Shown here piece by piece: positions 17,495 to 27,506 of a stretch of DNA of 64,000 nt. The notes beneath the pieces are model-generated. The model ran no database searches and was not told where the DNA came from. It saw only the letters and a list, made by a program, of their open reading frames with translations. Within the stretch, counting starts at the first letter, position 1. Each line of letters opens with the position of its first letter. The stretch lies in assembly GCF_041537905.1 (NCBI RefSeq), contig NZ_JBGRUO010000020.1, forward strand, positions 43,955-107,954, in the 5' to 3' direction. The position numbers and the translations under genes are program-made. This DNA is from Ruegeria_C sp041537905. Its GTDB lineage: Bacteria > Pseudomonadota > Alphaproteobacteria > Rhodobacterales > Rhodobacteraceae.

Positions 17495-20140
17495 TCAGCC
17501 CTTGGTGCCATGGCGTTTCCGTAGCCGATCCACATGACCAAAGGCGTCCTGCGGCGCCATCATCAGCACCACCAGATCGTCGGGCCGGGCCGCGTGCATT
17601 ACCTGTTCGACCAGCGCGTCGCTATCCGGCCCGGTCAGGATCTGGCCATCTGACGCGCCCCGCGCAATCAGCGTGTCCCGTGACAGCTGCCGCATCTCCT
17701 CTTCCGGGTCATCGCCGGTGAAATAGCCGTATTTGCGGATCACCCTGAGATCGGGCAGCAGGGCGATCCGGTCAAAACTCTTCAGCAGGTGCGCGGCGTT
17801 GCTCTCAAGCTTATGGGGCCCGCTATTGCCGAGAATTTGCAGCGCCAGCAGCCGCCGACCCATCACCGGCAAGGCCCGCACCACCCGGCAGAGCTCGGCA
17901 ACGGCGGTGTCATTATGGGCATAGTCGATCAGCACCGGGCAGGCGAAGCCGTCGATCATGTTGTAGCGGCCCGGGCTCTTCTCGCGCGTGTTGGCAAAGC
18001 TTGCCAGCGCCGTGCGGATCGCGTCGGCAGGCACGCTCTGCGCATCTGCCAGGGCAATGGCAAACATGGCATTCATCACGTTGAAGTGCAGCAACCCGCC
18101 CATCGAGGCCGGGATGTCCGCCACGTTCATCACCGGGACATGATGCGTTCCGCGCGCGATCACGATCCAGTCCGCATCGTCTCGCGCCGCGACAAAGACG
18201 CCATCGCCGCCGCCCTCCAGATGGGCGGCCAGCGCCGGGGTGGTGGCCGTCATCGCCACCAGGATGCGGCGCGGCGCGGTGGTGGTCTCAAGGGCCTGCA
18301 GGCAGAGCGGGTCCTCGGCATTGACCACCACCGCCGTGCCTGCGTGTCGCAGGACGCTGGATTTCAGCCGCGCCATCTCTTCCAGCGTGTCGATCCCGTT
18401 CTGGCCCAGATGGTCGTTCTGCACATTCAGTAGCGCCGCCACATCATAGCGATCACAGGCCTGACCGAACCGGATCAGCCCCAGTCGCGGCATCTCCAGC
18501 ACCGCCGCTTCAACCGCCGGATCGCCCAACAGCAGCTCGGCCCCCGGCAACCCGCTGAAGTTCTGGGCGTCCACCTTGTCCTCGCCGATCCAGGTGCCCA
18601 CGGTGGTGCAGACCCCGGCGGTCTTTCCGGCTTTCTGCCAGATATGGTGCAGCATCATGGCGGTGGTGCTTTTGCCATTGGTGCCGGTGATGGCGGCGGT
18701 CGGGATGCGGGCGGGCTGACCGGCAAAAAGCGCGTCCAGCACCTCGCCATTGATGTCGCGCTCCGGCGCGCTCAGCCAATGCGGTCGAAACCCCGGCTGC
18801 CCGTTCACCTCGCAGATCGCGCCGCCGCCCTCACGGTAGCTGACCGAGATATCGCGGCAGAGGAAATCCACCCCGGCAATATCCAGCCCCACCAGCCGCA
18901 CCGCACGGATCGCTGCGCCCCGGTTGTCGGGATGCACAATGTCCGTCACATCCACGGCAGTGCCGCCGGTGCTGACATTGGCGGTGCGGCGCAGCGGCAC
19001 GAAGCGGCCCGCTTCGGGGATGCTGTCGGGGGTTAGCTCGGCCTCTTTCAGGCAAGCGAGCGCCTCGTCATCGCGGCGGATCTCGATCAGCAGGCTGCGC
19101 GGGTCGCTGCCGCGCTGCGGGTCGGCATTGACCTGATCGAGCAGCGCGTCCACGGTCTGCTTCCCGTCCCCGGTGATGCCGCCGGGGATGCGCCGGGCCG
19201 CCATCATCATCCGCCCGTTCACCACCAGCAGCCGATGATCATCGCCGGGCACAAACGCCTCGACCAGAACGCCGCGATCCTGCAGATTGTTGGCGGCGTA
19301 AAAGGCCCCGACAAGCGCCTCTTCCGAGGTAATCCCCACGTGCACGCCGCGCCCCTGATCCAGCGCCACCGGCTTCAGCACCACCGGCCAACCAAGCTCG
19401 GCTGCGGCGACGCGGGCCTCATCGGGCGTGCGCACAAAGCGTTGTTCGGGCACCGGCAGGGCGGCCTGTTTCAGGCGTTGAAGGCTGAAATACTTGTCGC
19501 GGGCCAGTTTTTCGGCCAGCGATCCGGTGCGGTCGGTGAAACTGCTGCGCAGCTGCCGTGCCCGCGCGCCCCAGCCGATCCGCAACGTCTGCTGATTCAG
19601 CACCGTCACCGGCATGTCGCGCGCCATGGCCGCCTGGGCGAACCGCATCGAATTGGGTGCCAGCCCGCCGCGCCGTTCCTGCTCCAGAAACCGGTCCAGC
19701 CGCCGGGACATCTCGATCTCGTCGGCCTCTGGTGTCAGCAAGGCGATCATCAGATCAGTGGCGTTGCGGAACAGCTGCTGGCGCCGCCAGGGCAGGGCGA
19801 GACGGATCCGGTCGGGATGTGCGTCCAGCACCTGACCCTTGTGGACCGGCATCCGCGCCCAGAGTTGCAGCAGCACGATCAGGGCCGCCGCCATATCGGC
19901 CAGCCTTGAACTGCCGCGCCCGCCGACCAGCAGCCCGGACATCCAGTCCCTGTCTCGCGCAAAATCGGCCGCCTCTTGCGGCGAAAGCGTCATCAACCCG
20001 TTCGGTTGGTCCAGCCGCGCCAGAACCTGATCGGGCAAGGGATCTGTCACCTCCAGATCGAGCAGGGCCGTCCGACCAGTGATCTCATGCTTGCTGCCGT
20101 GAAAGAACTGCAGTGACCGGACCTGAAGACATGCCTGCAT
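17495..20140 (-). CDS. Cyanophycin-synthetase-like ATP-grasp/Mur ligase
   Basis: An 881-residue protein, close to cyanophycin synthetase length. After a divergent N-terminal domain (1 to about 215), an ATP-grasp domain runs from about 220 to 450 (GWPVVLKPVALDQGRGVHVG; GDDHRLLVVNGRMMMAARR). A Mur-ligase domain starts with the P-loop AITGTNGKSTTAMML near residue 485 and includes LNVQNDHLGQNGI and VLIDYAHND. CphA builds multi-L-arginyl-poly-L-aspartate by alternating ATP-dependent ligation, so amide-bond formation on a poly-amino-acid is expected. No cphB cyanophycinase is in the window and the N-domain is poorly conserved. A different polyamide is possible. It is transcribed toward the regulator and away from the SdrD-type RTX gene. 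Confidence 0.78.
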   Translation of the reverse strand: MQACLQVRSLQFFHGSKHEITGRTALLDLEVTDPLPDQVLARLDQPNGLMTLSPQEAADFARDRDWMSGLLVGGRGSSRLADMAAALIVLLQLWARMPVHKGQVLDAHPDRIRLALPWRRQQLFRNATDLMIALLTPEADEIEMSRRLDRFLEQERRGGLAPNSMRFAQAAMARDMPVTVLNQQTLRIGWGARARQLRSSFTDRTGSLAEKLARDKYFSLQRLKQAALPVPEQRFVRTPDEARVAAAELGWPVVLKPVALDQGRGVHVGITSEEALVGAFYAANNLQDRGVLVEAFVPGDDHRLLVVNGRMMMAARRIPGGITGDGKQTVDALLDQVNADPQRGSDPRSLLIEIRRDDEALACLKEAELTPDSIPEAGRFVPLRRTANVSTGGTAVDVTDIVHPDNRGAAIRAVRLVGLDIAGVDFLCRDISVSYREGGGAICEVNGQPGFRPHWLSAPERDINGEVLDALFAGQPARIPTAAITGTNGKSTTAMMLHHIWQKAGKTAGVCTTVGTWIGEDKVDAQNFSGLPGAELLLGDPAVEAAVLEMPRLGLIRFGQACDRYDVAALLNVQNDHLGQNGIDTLEEMARLKSSVLRHAGTAVVVNAEDPLCLQALETTTAPRRILVAMTATTPALAAHLEGGGDGVFVAARDDADWIVIARGTHHVPVMNVADIPASMGGLLHFNVMNAMFAIALADAQSVPADAIRTALASFANTREKSPGRYNMIDGFACPVLIDYAHNDTAVAELCRVVRALPVMGRRLLALQILGNSGPHKLESNAAHLLKSFDRIALLPDLRVIRKYGYFTGDDPEEEMRQLSRDTLIARGASDGQILTGPDSDALVEQVMHAARPDDLVVLMMAPQDAFGHVDRLRKRHGTKG

Positions 20141-20762
20141 GTGTCTGCTTTCGGTTACGGGGGGCGAGACGCATAATCAGGTTATTTTCCAAGACGTGTT
20201 GCATCAACGTCAAACCATCGCAGGCTTCAACCGGTGCCCGTTTTGCGCATACGGTTTGATGGCCCGCAGCCGGTCACATGAACGGCGACAGGCTTTTGAC
20301 GGCGATCACGCTGCTTTCAGGGCATGAATTTTGTTGTGGCCCTCATATTCAGAATCCAAAAATTGCCGGGAAACGGTACTTGGGATCTTTCGCGATTGTT
20401 TCCGTGGTAGCGCAAACTTGGACGGGTTGCGGTTCGGGCATATTAAATTTGGGCGAAAATTTGGCGAAAATATTGACGAGACGTGTCACTCCATTCATTA
20501 ATATCGATGTTGCCTGAAGCAAGGGGTTGTAACTCAGGCGGAATAGTTGGGGGATCAAGATAGTATCTGTGAGTGACGGGTGAATTTCACCTATCGTTAA
20601 GAGTGTTGAGTGTGCTGGTTGAAAAATTTTAAGGCTTTCGACTGCCGTATTTTGTCTCATGCAGTCTTCATACAGATTGTTTTGATGTCTCCCCGGACAC
20701 GGAATCCGCCAATCGCGGGTGACGTTTTGTATTTGGTAATGCTCACCTAGGGGGAAGCAACA
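20141..20762. promoter_or_regulatory. Long divergent region upstream of the SdrD-type RTX gene
   Basis: 622 bp without a supported gene; it separates divergent starts at 20140 and 20763. From about 20340 to 20700 it is markedly AT-richer than the coding DNA. It contains a direct repeat ggcgaaaat at 20452-20460 and 20463-20471 (11-bp spacing) and a near-perfect palindrome ggtgaatttcacc at 20579-20591. These could be regulator sites; no match to a known box is claimed. Confidence 0.4.
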
Positions 20763-23700
20763 GTGACTAATAATTATCAGGAATACGAGTGGACCGCTAT
20801 CACTGAGGCCGATCTTCTGGATCAAGGCGGGAACGGTTCAAGCATCGGATGTGGCGATACGTTTACCATGCCCGGAAGTGCGACCGTCTGCATGTCCACC
20901 AAGGACAACGACTATTCTCTGTCAGGTGACACCTGCCGGAACGAAAATGCCAATGACTGGAGCGGACAGCAGGCCTATATCGACGGTGAGGCCGTTGGCG
21001 GTCAGATGTATGCCGAAAGCTATCATGTGCTGAAAGGGTCGGACGGTCAGACCTATTACATGATCGAGATCGAGATCGAAGGGCATAACGCACCCGGGGC
21101 CGGCGAAGACTATTTCACATTCTATGGTGACGTGCCTCCGGCTGGAACCGAACTGACCGTGGTCAACACGTGCAATGTCAAAGGCAACTGGGTTGATTAC
21201 AAATGCCTGGGCGCCGGGGACAAGATCGAAACCGGTTCGATTTCGGGGACCGTTTTCTGTGACGAGGATTGTGACGGGATCAATGGTGAAATCACGGTCA
21301 TCCCGGGGTGCGACTATACGATCGAAGCCGAGGACATGTACAGCAGCGGGTTCAAGGTCGTTGAAGGGGCGCAGGCCTCGGGCGGCGAGCTTGTCAAGCT
21401 CTACTGCCCCGGCGATTACGCGGCACTTTGCACCACCTTTGACGGGAAATCCGGTGTCTATGATGTGAAAATCCGCGTGCAGGATGAGAATGATGGCCAG
21501 AGTATCATCAAGCTGAAAATCGGCGGAGAGACCGTTGAGGCGATCCGCCTGGACGGCGATAGCGATGGGGCCGGATCGAATGATGGTGGCTTCTCGACCT
21601 ATGTCATCAAGGATGTCCCGATCGAGTCTGGCCAGGATCTGACGCTCAAGGTGCGTGGCGATGGCGGTGAATATGTCCGCATCGACAATATCGTCCTCGA
21701 AGGTCAGGACACCCAGGAGGTCGTGTCTGAGCCGACCAAGGCCGGTGTCACTATCAAGCTGGTTGATCTGGACGGGAATGTTGTTGCCACAACCGAAACC
21801 GATGCGGATGGCAATTACCGGTTCGATGACGTTCTGGTCGGCGATTACAAGATCATGGGCGTTGCGCCGGACGGTACCGAATTCACCATTCAGGATGCAG
21901 GCTCCGACGACACGATCGACTCCGATGTTGATGGGACTGGCATGTCGGATGTCATCACCGTGACCGCTGACAGCGAAAGTGATGTCGATCTGGGCCTCTG
22001 CGTGAAGCCGGATCCGGGCTCGCTGTCGGGCCGCTATTTCTGCGATACCGACGATGACAGCCTTGACAACAACAATGGTGATGAGCCCGGCATTGGCGGG
22101 GTCCTGGTCACTCTGCTGGACGAAAATGGCGATCCGGTCGTGGATGCGGGGGGCAACCCTGTCACGCAGGTGACTGCGGCGGACGGCAGCTATCAGTTCA
22201 CCGATCTTGAGCCGGGTATCTATGGCGTGAAATTCGAGGATCCGGACGGGGTTCTGGACGGCAAGGAACTGGTGGCCGCGAATGTCGGAGCGGACGACAC
22301 GCTGGACAGCGACGCGATCGGCGACACCACCATGTCGGTCATTGAAAATATCGAGGTTGTTGCCAATGCCGATACCGGCGACAACGATGCCGGTGTGCGC
22401 AACTCTGACCCGGGGACGGCTGAGCTTGGTGATACGGTTTGGCTGGATGTCTTTGGGGACGGCATCCTTAATGACGAGGCGTTCGATCCGTTCTTCTCGG
22501 GCCGCGAGCAGGGGGTGCAGGGCGTGACCGTGCATCTGCTGGCACCCGATGGCACGATCCTGGATCAGCAGGTCACCGATGCAGATGGCAAATACCTGTT
22601 CACCGGCCTGAAGGCGGGCGACTACAAGGTCGGCTTCATTCTGCCGGCCGGCTTTGCCTTTACGGCGGCCAATCAGGGGGCGGACGACGCCCGCGATTCC
22701 GATGCGGTCACCATGCCCGGTGACCCGGATTATGCGATGACCCAGGTGGTCTCGCTGGCCGAAGGCGAATCCAACCTGACGCTGGATGCCGGTCTGCTGC
22801 GCTGCGGCCTCATCGAAGGTACCAGCCAGGCCGACGAGAACTCGCCCGTTGGTGGTTTTGATCTGCTGGTGGGCTGCGAGACCAATGACACGATCATCGG
22901 GTTCTCGGGCGAGGACACGCTGATCGGCAATGGTGGCGATGATGTCCTGAACGGGGACAGCTATGACGATCTGCTGGAAGGCGGCGAGGGCAACGACGAT
23001 CTGAATGGCGGCTCCGAAAACGACATCCTCATTGGCGGTGCCGGAAATGACGACCTCAATGGTGACGGCGAGGTCGACACCGCGGTCTTTGGTGGCAACT
23101 ATGCCGATGCAACGATCGAGATCGTGGATCTGTTCACCGGCGAACTGACGGTCACCTCCGTCGATGGTGTGGACCGGGTGCGCAATGTCGAGTTCCTGCA
23201 ATTCGACGATGCCACGGTTGCGGTCGAGGCGCTCCTGCCCGGCGGTACCAGCGATGCGGTTGCCGCACCGGTGCCCGGCGGGTCGGTCAATGTCGACGTT
23301 CTGGCCAATGACATCGAACTCAGCGAAGGCACGCTGTCGGTGGCACAGGTCAATGACGGTGCCTTCGGCTCCGTCGTCATCGAAGCGGACGGCACCGTGA
23401 CCTATAGCGCCGGTGCGGAGTTCGGCGGTTATGATGTGTTCAGCTATACCGTGACCAATGGTGTCGGCTTCGTCAGAACCGTCGAGGTCCAGGTCGGCGA
23501 CGTGCCGACGCTTGATCCCGCTGATCCCGGTGTGACGGTTCTGGTCGAGGCGCCGGGTGACAATGGCGTCACCTTTGACGGGACCGGTGGCGATGACAAC
23601 ATCCTCGGCACACGCGGCGAGGATGTGATCAATGGCCTGGGCGGCAACGATGTCATCGATGGCGGTCGTGGCGACGACAATCTGCGCGGCGCGGCGGGCT

Positions 23701-24212
23701 TCGACACGCTGCTCGGTGGGGAAGGCGACGACACCATCAATGCGGACGGTCAGGGTGACCTCGCCCTGGGCGGCATCGGTGACGATGCCCTGGCTGGCCA
23801 GGGTGGCGATGACATCCTGTTCGGTGGCCTCGGCAATGACTTCGTCCGCGGGTTGCAGGGCTCGGACTTCGTGTCGGGCGGGGCTGGTGATGATCGCTTC
23901 CAAAGCCCCAATAGCGGCGCGGATACGATCCTCGGTGGTTCCGGTTCGGATGAGTTCGTCTGGGCCGAGGCGACCGATGCTGGTGAGCGTGACTTCCTTG
24001 ACGGGGAAAGCGGTATCGACACGCTTGAGATTTCGCTGAACGGCGCTGATGCGCTTGCGGTTCAGGCCGAGATCGATGTCTATCTGGCGATGGTCGATGC
24101 CAATGCTCCGGCGCCGGGCAGCATCAATGATGGCAGCGTGCTGACCGATACGTTCAGCTTCACAACCATCGATCTGGACATCCGCAATATCGAGGATGTG
24201 CAACTGATCTGA
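20763..24212 (+). CDS. Cysteine-containing RTX protein with CBM-like and SdrD_B-like domains
   Basis: A 1149-residue acidic protein. After an unrecognised Cys-rich N-terminus, residues about 180-320 resemble a CBM6/35 carbohydrate-binding fold (YTIEAEDMYSSGFKVVEG; YVRIDNIVLEG). Three SdrD_B-like Ca-binding beta-sandwiches follow, each with a DADGNYRFDDVLVGDYK-type signature. Then come an RTX block, an Ig-like segment (VNVDVLANDIELSEG), a second RTX block and a tail ending DVQLI, unlike the FIF tails of its neighbours. I count 14 cysteines, unusual for type I substrates. Start GTG 20763 is supported by AGGGGGAAG upstream. A matrix or adhesion role with glycan binding is inferred. Confidence 0.82.
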   Translation: MTNNYQEYEWTAITEADLLDQGGNGSSIGCGDTFTMPGSATVCMSTKDNDYSLSGDTCRNENANDWSGQQAYIDGEAVGGQMYAESYHVLKGSDGQTYYMIEIEIEGHNAPGAGEDYFTFYGDVPPAGTELTVVNTCNVKGNWVDYKCLGAGDKIETGSISGTVFCDEDCDGINGEITVIPGCDYTIEAEDMYSSGFKVVEGAQASGGELVKLYCPGDYAALCTTFDGKSGVYDVKIRVQDENDGQSIIKLKIGGETVEAIRLDGDSDGAGSNDGGFSTYVIKDVPIESGQDLTLKVRGDGGEYVRIDNIVLEGQDTQEVVSEPTKAGVTIKLVDLDGNVVATTETDADGNYRFDDVLVGDYKIMGVAPDGTEFTIQDAGSDDTIDSDVDGTGMSDVITVTADSESDVDLGLCVKPDPGSLSGRYFCDTDDDSLDNNNGDEPGIGGVLVTLLDENGDPVVDAGGNPVTQVTAADGSYQFTDLEPGIYGVKFEDPDGVLDGKELVAANVGADDTLDSDAIGDTTMSVIENIEVVANADTGDNDAGVRNSDPGTAELGDTVWLDVFGDGILNDEAFDPFFSGREQGVQGVTVHLLAPDGTILDQQVTDADGKYLFTGLKAGDYKVGFILPAGFAFTAANQGADDARDSDAVTMPGDPDYAMTQVVSLAEGESNLTLDAGLLRCGLIEGTSQADENSPVGGFDLLVGCETNDTIIGFSGEDTLIGNGGDDVLNGDSYDDLLEGGEGNDDLNGGSENDILIGGAGNDDLNGDGEVDTAVFGGNYADATIEIVDLFTGELTVTSVDGVDRVRNVEFLQFDDATVAVEALLPGGTSDAVAAPVPGGSVNVDVLANDIELSEGTLSVAQVNDGAFGSVVIEADGTVTYSAGAEFGGYDVFSYTVTNGVGFVRTVEVQVGDVPTLDPADPGVTVLVEAPGDNGVTFDGTGGDDNILGTRGEDVINGLGGNDVIDGGRGDDNLRGAAGFDTLLGGEGDDTINADGQGDLALGGIGDDALAGQGGDDILFGGLGNDFVRGLQGSDFVSGGAGDDRFQSPNSGADTILGGSGSDEFVWAEATDAGERDFLDGESGIDTLEISLNGADALAVQAEIDVYLAMVDANAPAPGSINDGSVLTDTFSFTTIDLDIRNIEDVQLI

Positions 24213-24253
24213 TCTGGAGGGCCCTTCCAGGGCCTGCTATCCGAACGCAAACA

Positions 24254-24289
24254 AAACATGCCCAGCCGCTCCGGCTGGGCATGTTTTTT
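24254..24289 (+). terminator. Rho-independent terminator after the SdrD-type RTX gene
   Basis: A 15-bp perfect stem, aaacatgcccagccg (24254-24268) with cggctgggcatgttt (24272-24286), a three-base loop and six Ts at 24284-24289. It begins 42 bp after the stop codon. Confidence 0.9.
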
Positions 24290-24722
24290 GTCGTGGTTCC
24301 GTCAGGGGAAACCGGTCGGAAGCGGGCAACCGAGAACGCCATTCATCGGCAGGAAGATCCAGTGGATGCGTAAGGGAGAGACGGAGACCTGACAGCACAT
24401 TGACCTGTGTGCAGGGGCTGCAACATGACATGGGCAGGTGTGCCTGCTGGTGAGGCTCACAAGCGGCGAGCCAGACCGCTAAACCCTCTCTGGCTGCACT
24501 GAGGTGCGAACACGCGGTGCCGGCTGTTCCCAGTCTGTGGTCAAATGTTCTTAGTCTGTCGTCAAAAGGGTTTTGGGAGCGGAGGCGGCCCTGATGCAAC
24601 GCCGCAGCACCGCCTGAACAGAGAACACCGCCCCTGAAAGATCAGGGGCGGTGCCGGGGGACGAGTTCCAGGTCTGTTCGAAAACGGACCGGGTACTCGG
24701 TCCTTTCTCGTAAGCCGAATGA
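24290..24722. other. 433-bp convergent intergenic region without a gene
   Basis: It lies between the stop-side ends of two convergent RTX genes. Apart from the hairpin at 24626-24653 I see no coding frame with a ribosome site, no RNA gene and no repeat. Short open frames here have atypical composition. Confidence 0.6.
24626..24653 (-). terminator. Probable terminator hairpin of the leftward RTX gene
   Basis: A perfect 12-bp stem, caccgcccctga (24626-24637) with tcaggggcggtg (24642-24653), and a four-base loop. It is about 70 bp beyond the stop at 24723. The T run on the minus strand is weak, so termination efficiency is uncertain. Confidence 0.6.
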
Positions 24723-26903
24723 TTATTCGGCCAACAGGTCCCAATTCAGTGAATCGGCCGCATACCAAACATTCTGGTCGTCATCGAGGTAACGGTCGAC
24801 AAAGTCCGGAACCGTGGTGTTCGGCAGGGTGTCGCCGGCAAATCCGTCAAGCGGCTTGCTGCCCGCCGGATATTCCGGACGCGTGCCTTCCCAACCGGTA
24901 TCCGGGCGGTCCGGGTCGCAATTTTCGACGCCGATGCACTTGTCTTCGAAGTAGATGACACCTTTGCCTTCGCCGAAATCGGTCTTCTCGAGATATTCCA
25001 GAAGTGCCGCGTTATAGTCGGCCTCATTGCCAGGCACATCTTCCGGCGGCAGCAGATCCAGGCCCAGTTCGGACCACAGATCCTCGACCACAACGGTATC
25101 ACCGGTCAGGTTCGAAATGATCTCGATGTCGTCACCATTGACAACACGGGCTTCCAGCTCGCCTTCATGCGCCGTGTGGAACACCAGCCGGTCATTGTTG
25201 ATGTAGCTGAAGTCCGTCACCACGTTGCCTTCGCCGAAGCTGGCATAGGCTGCAAGCACCTCGGGTCCTTCGCAGACCTGATAGCCGAAGACGAAGTCGT
25301 CGCCATCCGCACCACCGGTCAGGGTGTCTGCGCCCTGGTCGGCGATCAGGCAGTCTTCGTCCTTGTTGCCAAACAGCGCGTCGTCGCCGTCGCCACCCAG
25401 CAGGGTGTCGTTGCCCAGGCCGCCATAAAGACCGCCAAACGCTGCATCCGGGTTAACGGTTGTGCCGCGATAGTCATCGCCAGCCTGACGGTAACCCGCT
25501 TCACCAGCGGTCATGTTGGCATCGTCGCCACCACCGCCGAACAGCATGTCGTCACCGGTGCCGCCGCGCAGTTCGTCGGTATAGCCGACCTGCCCACCGA
25601 CATTGAAGAAGACGTCGTCGTCATCGCCGAACAGCACGTCATTGCCGCTCGAGCCGCTGACATGGTCTTCGTCCTCGCCGCCGCACATCGTGTCTTCGCC
25701 GCTGCCGCCATTCATCCGGTCGTCGCCGGAACCGCCATCGGCCAGATCATTGCCGCTGCCGCCAGCGATGTTGTCTTCACCTTCGCTGCCGTGAATCTGG
25801 TCGTTGCCGGAGCCACCCCAGATGCGGTCGTCGCCGCTGTTGCCGTCCAAGATGTCATTGCCGGAATTGCCGCTGATGTCATCATCATCGTTGCCGCCAT
25901 TGACGTGGTCGTCGTCATCGCCACCAAAGATGGTGTCGTCGCCGTTACCGCCATCAATCTTGTCCGAGGCCAGCTCGGGCGAGGTCTTGCCGCTGGCATT
26001 GTCACCCCAGATGATGTCGTTGCCGTCGCCGCCGTCGATGCAGTCTTCGTTGTCATTACCCTGGATGTTGTCGTCGCCGTCGCCACCCGAGATGGAGTCA
26101 TCGCCGCTATTGCCGCGAATGGCGTCATCGCCGCCGTCACCATAGAGCTCGTCATGGCCACGCTGACCAGCGATGAAGTCATCATCTTCGCCGCCCGAAA
26201 TCCAGTCATCGTCGTCATGACCGCGCAGCGCATCCTTGCCGGAGCCACCCCACATGGTGTCTTCGCCTTTGCCGCCGTTGAGCGCATCCATGCCCGCATT
26301 GCCGGCCATGATGTCATCGCCGTCTTCGCCGTACATCTCGTCATTGCCGGCGCCGCCCGACATGGTGTCGTCGCCATCTCCGCCGAGCATGTAGTCACGA
26401 CCGCCCTGGCCGAACATCAGATCATAGCCGGTACCGCCATACATGCGGTCCTTGTCGGCCCCACCGATCAGGCAGTCGTCGCCAGTGCCGCCATAGATCT
26501 TGTCGTCTCCGGCATTGCCCATCAGCAGGTCGTTGTCGGCCCCGCCGTTCAGGGTGTCGTCGCCGCCATTGCCGGCGCCCACGTCATTGCCGTCTTCGCC
26601 GATCAGGCAATCATCACCAGCGATCAGGTCAGAGACCGCACCGTCGCCGAGCATCACGTCATCGCCCTTGCCGCCACCCAGCGTGTCGTCGCCAAGCTCG
26701 CCGCGCAGATAGTCGTCGCCGTAATTTCCGAGCAGCACGTTGTCGTTGCTGTTGCCCAGAATATAGTCGTTGTCCCCCAGACCCTTGGCCTTGTTGAGGC
26801 CAGCATTGTCAGGATGCTTCAGGTTGAGATTGTCCGATTGCGGCGTGCCGATCAGGGCTGCGCCAGGAATCGAGTTCCATGCTTTGATTAGCTTCTTAGA
26901 CAT
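24723..26903 (-). CDS. Cysteine-containing RTX calcium-binding protein
   Basis: A 726-residue protein that is almost entirely RTX from about residue 30 to 560, with the order GDDYLRG, GDDTLGGG, NDDWISGG and similar. Many repeats are Asp-rich rather than Gly-Asn-rich. A C-terminal part from about 560 (DFVFGYQVCEGPEVL to NVWYAADSLNWDLLAE) carries no D-F-x-F tail. I count eight cysteines, mainly as DCLIG repeats and DKCIGVENCD. There is no signal peptide. Start ATG 26903 follows CCGGGGG. It converges with the SdrD-type gene, which is also Cys-containing; the two may work together. Secretion by the type I system at 28.3-31.4 kb is inferred from repeat type and proximity only. Confidence 0.82.
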   Translation of the reverse strand: MSKKLIKAWNSIPGAALIGTPQSDNLNLKHPDNAGLNKAKGLGDNDYILGNSNDNVLLGNYGDDYLRGELGDDTLGGGKGDDVMLGDGAVSDLIAGDDCLIGEDGNDVGAGNGGDDTLNGGADNDLLMGNAGDDKIYGGTGDDCLIGGADKDRMYGGTGYDLMFGQGGRDYMLGGDGDDTMSGGAGNDEMYGEDGDDIMAGNAGMDALNGGKGEDTMWGGSGKDALRGHDDDDWISGGEDDDFIAGQRGHDELYGDGGDDAIRGNSGDDSISGGDGDDNIQGNDNEDCIDGGDGNDIIWGDNASGKTSPELASDKIDGGNGDDTIFGGDDDDHVNGGNDDDDISGNSGNDILDGNSGDDRIWGGSGNDQIHGSEGEDNIAGGSGNDLADGGSGDDRMNGGSGEDTMCGGEDEDHVSGSSGNDVLFGDDDDVFFNVGGQVGYTDELRGGTGDDMLFGGGGDDANMTAGEAGYRQAGDDYRGTTVNPDAAFGGLYGGLGNDTLLGGDGDDALFGNKDEDCLIADQGADTLTGGADGDDFVFGYQVCEGPEVLAAYASFGEGNVVTDFSYINNDRLVFHTAHEGELEARVVNGDDIEIISNLTGDTVVVEDLWSELGLDLLPPEDVPGNEADYNAALLEYLEKTDFGEGKGVIYFEDKCIGVENCDPDRPDTGWEGTRPEYPAGSKPLDGFAGDTLPNTTVPDFVDRYLDDDQNVWYAADSLNWDLLAE

Positions 26904-27506
26904 GTTTTACCCCCGGTAAAAAATGAACACTATTGCAATGAACAGGCCGGGCTTATCGGCCCGAATGCAAAACAACACGTCGGCATAAATTCGCCGAGCG
27001 CCTCTCCACTGAGCCATTGATAGGGGAATCCTCGCTACCCCCATTTGGGGGCAATCAGAGGTGCCAAACCGGAAACAAAGCCGGCGGATTGTCTTTCCGC
27101 AGGCCAGACGCGTCCCTGTGGCGGAACGGGGAGGGCCGGAGGTCCCTCCGGGACAAGCATGGACGGTGATCCTGCCGATTTCAGGAAAGAAAAAGGGCAA
27201 AACGATGGTGCGGGGTGCCTGATGGAATGATGCGGGCCGCGCCATGACGGGCTGCCATGGCCCGCCCGCGCCGTTGATATGCGGCCGTTATGGGCCTTTT
27301 TGCCGCACCAGCCTGTCAACAGGGGTGTAACCGGGTCCGTAGGGCGAAACCCGAAATACCTCCTGCCGGATATTCGAAAGCGGGCGGCACAGGCCTTGGC
27401 TCTTGTTCTGATGCGCTGTTTGTTTGGAAACCCGTTTCATACGTTTCCGATTGCGTTTGGTTGCCGTATATCCTTGGTCAGATCATGAATTGTTTAGTGA
27501 GTTGAT
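26904..27506. promoter_or_regulatory. 603-bp divergent region between an RTX gene and a sulfotransferase
   Basis: It separates starts at 26903 (minus) and 27507 (plus). It holds short inverted repeats: ccccc-attt-ggggg at about 27038-27051 and ccggagg/cctccgg at 27136-27151. No open frame here has a ribosome site and coding-like composition, and I see no RNA gene. Confidence 0.4.

Noticed and set aside
20922..24203. Minus-strand open frame of over 1000 codons opposite the SdrD-type RTX gene
   Set aside because: RTX and acidic codons rarely give stops on the complement. The translation is Ile/Ala/Asp-rich filler with no domain, and the plus strand has clear domains and a terminator.
24290..24722. 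Small open frames between the two convergent Cys-containing RTX genes
   Set aside because: No ribosome site, no motif, and a location between two terminator-like hairpins.
26904..27506. Possible small RNA or riboswitch from GC-rich inverted repeats
   Set aside because: The stems are short and do not match a riboswitch architecture I can recognise; no T-tailed end.
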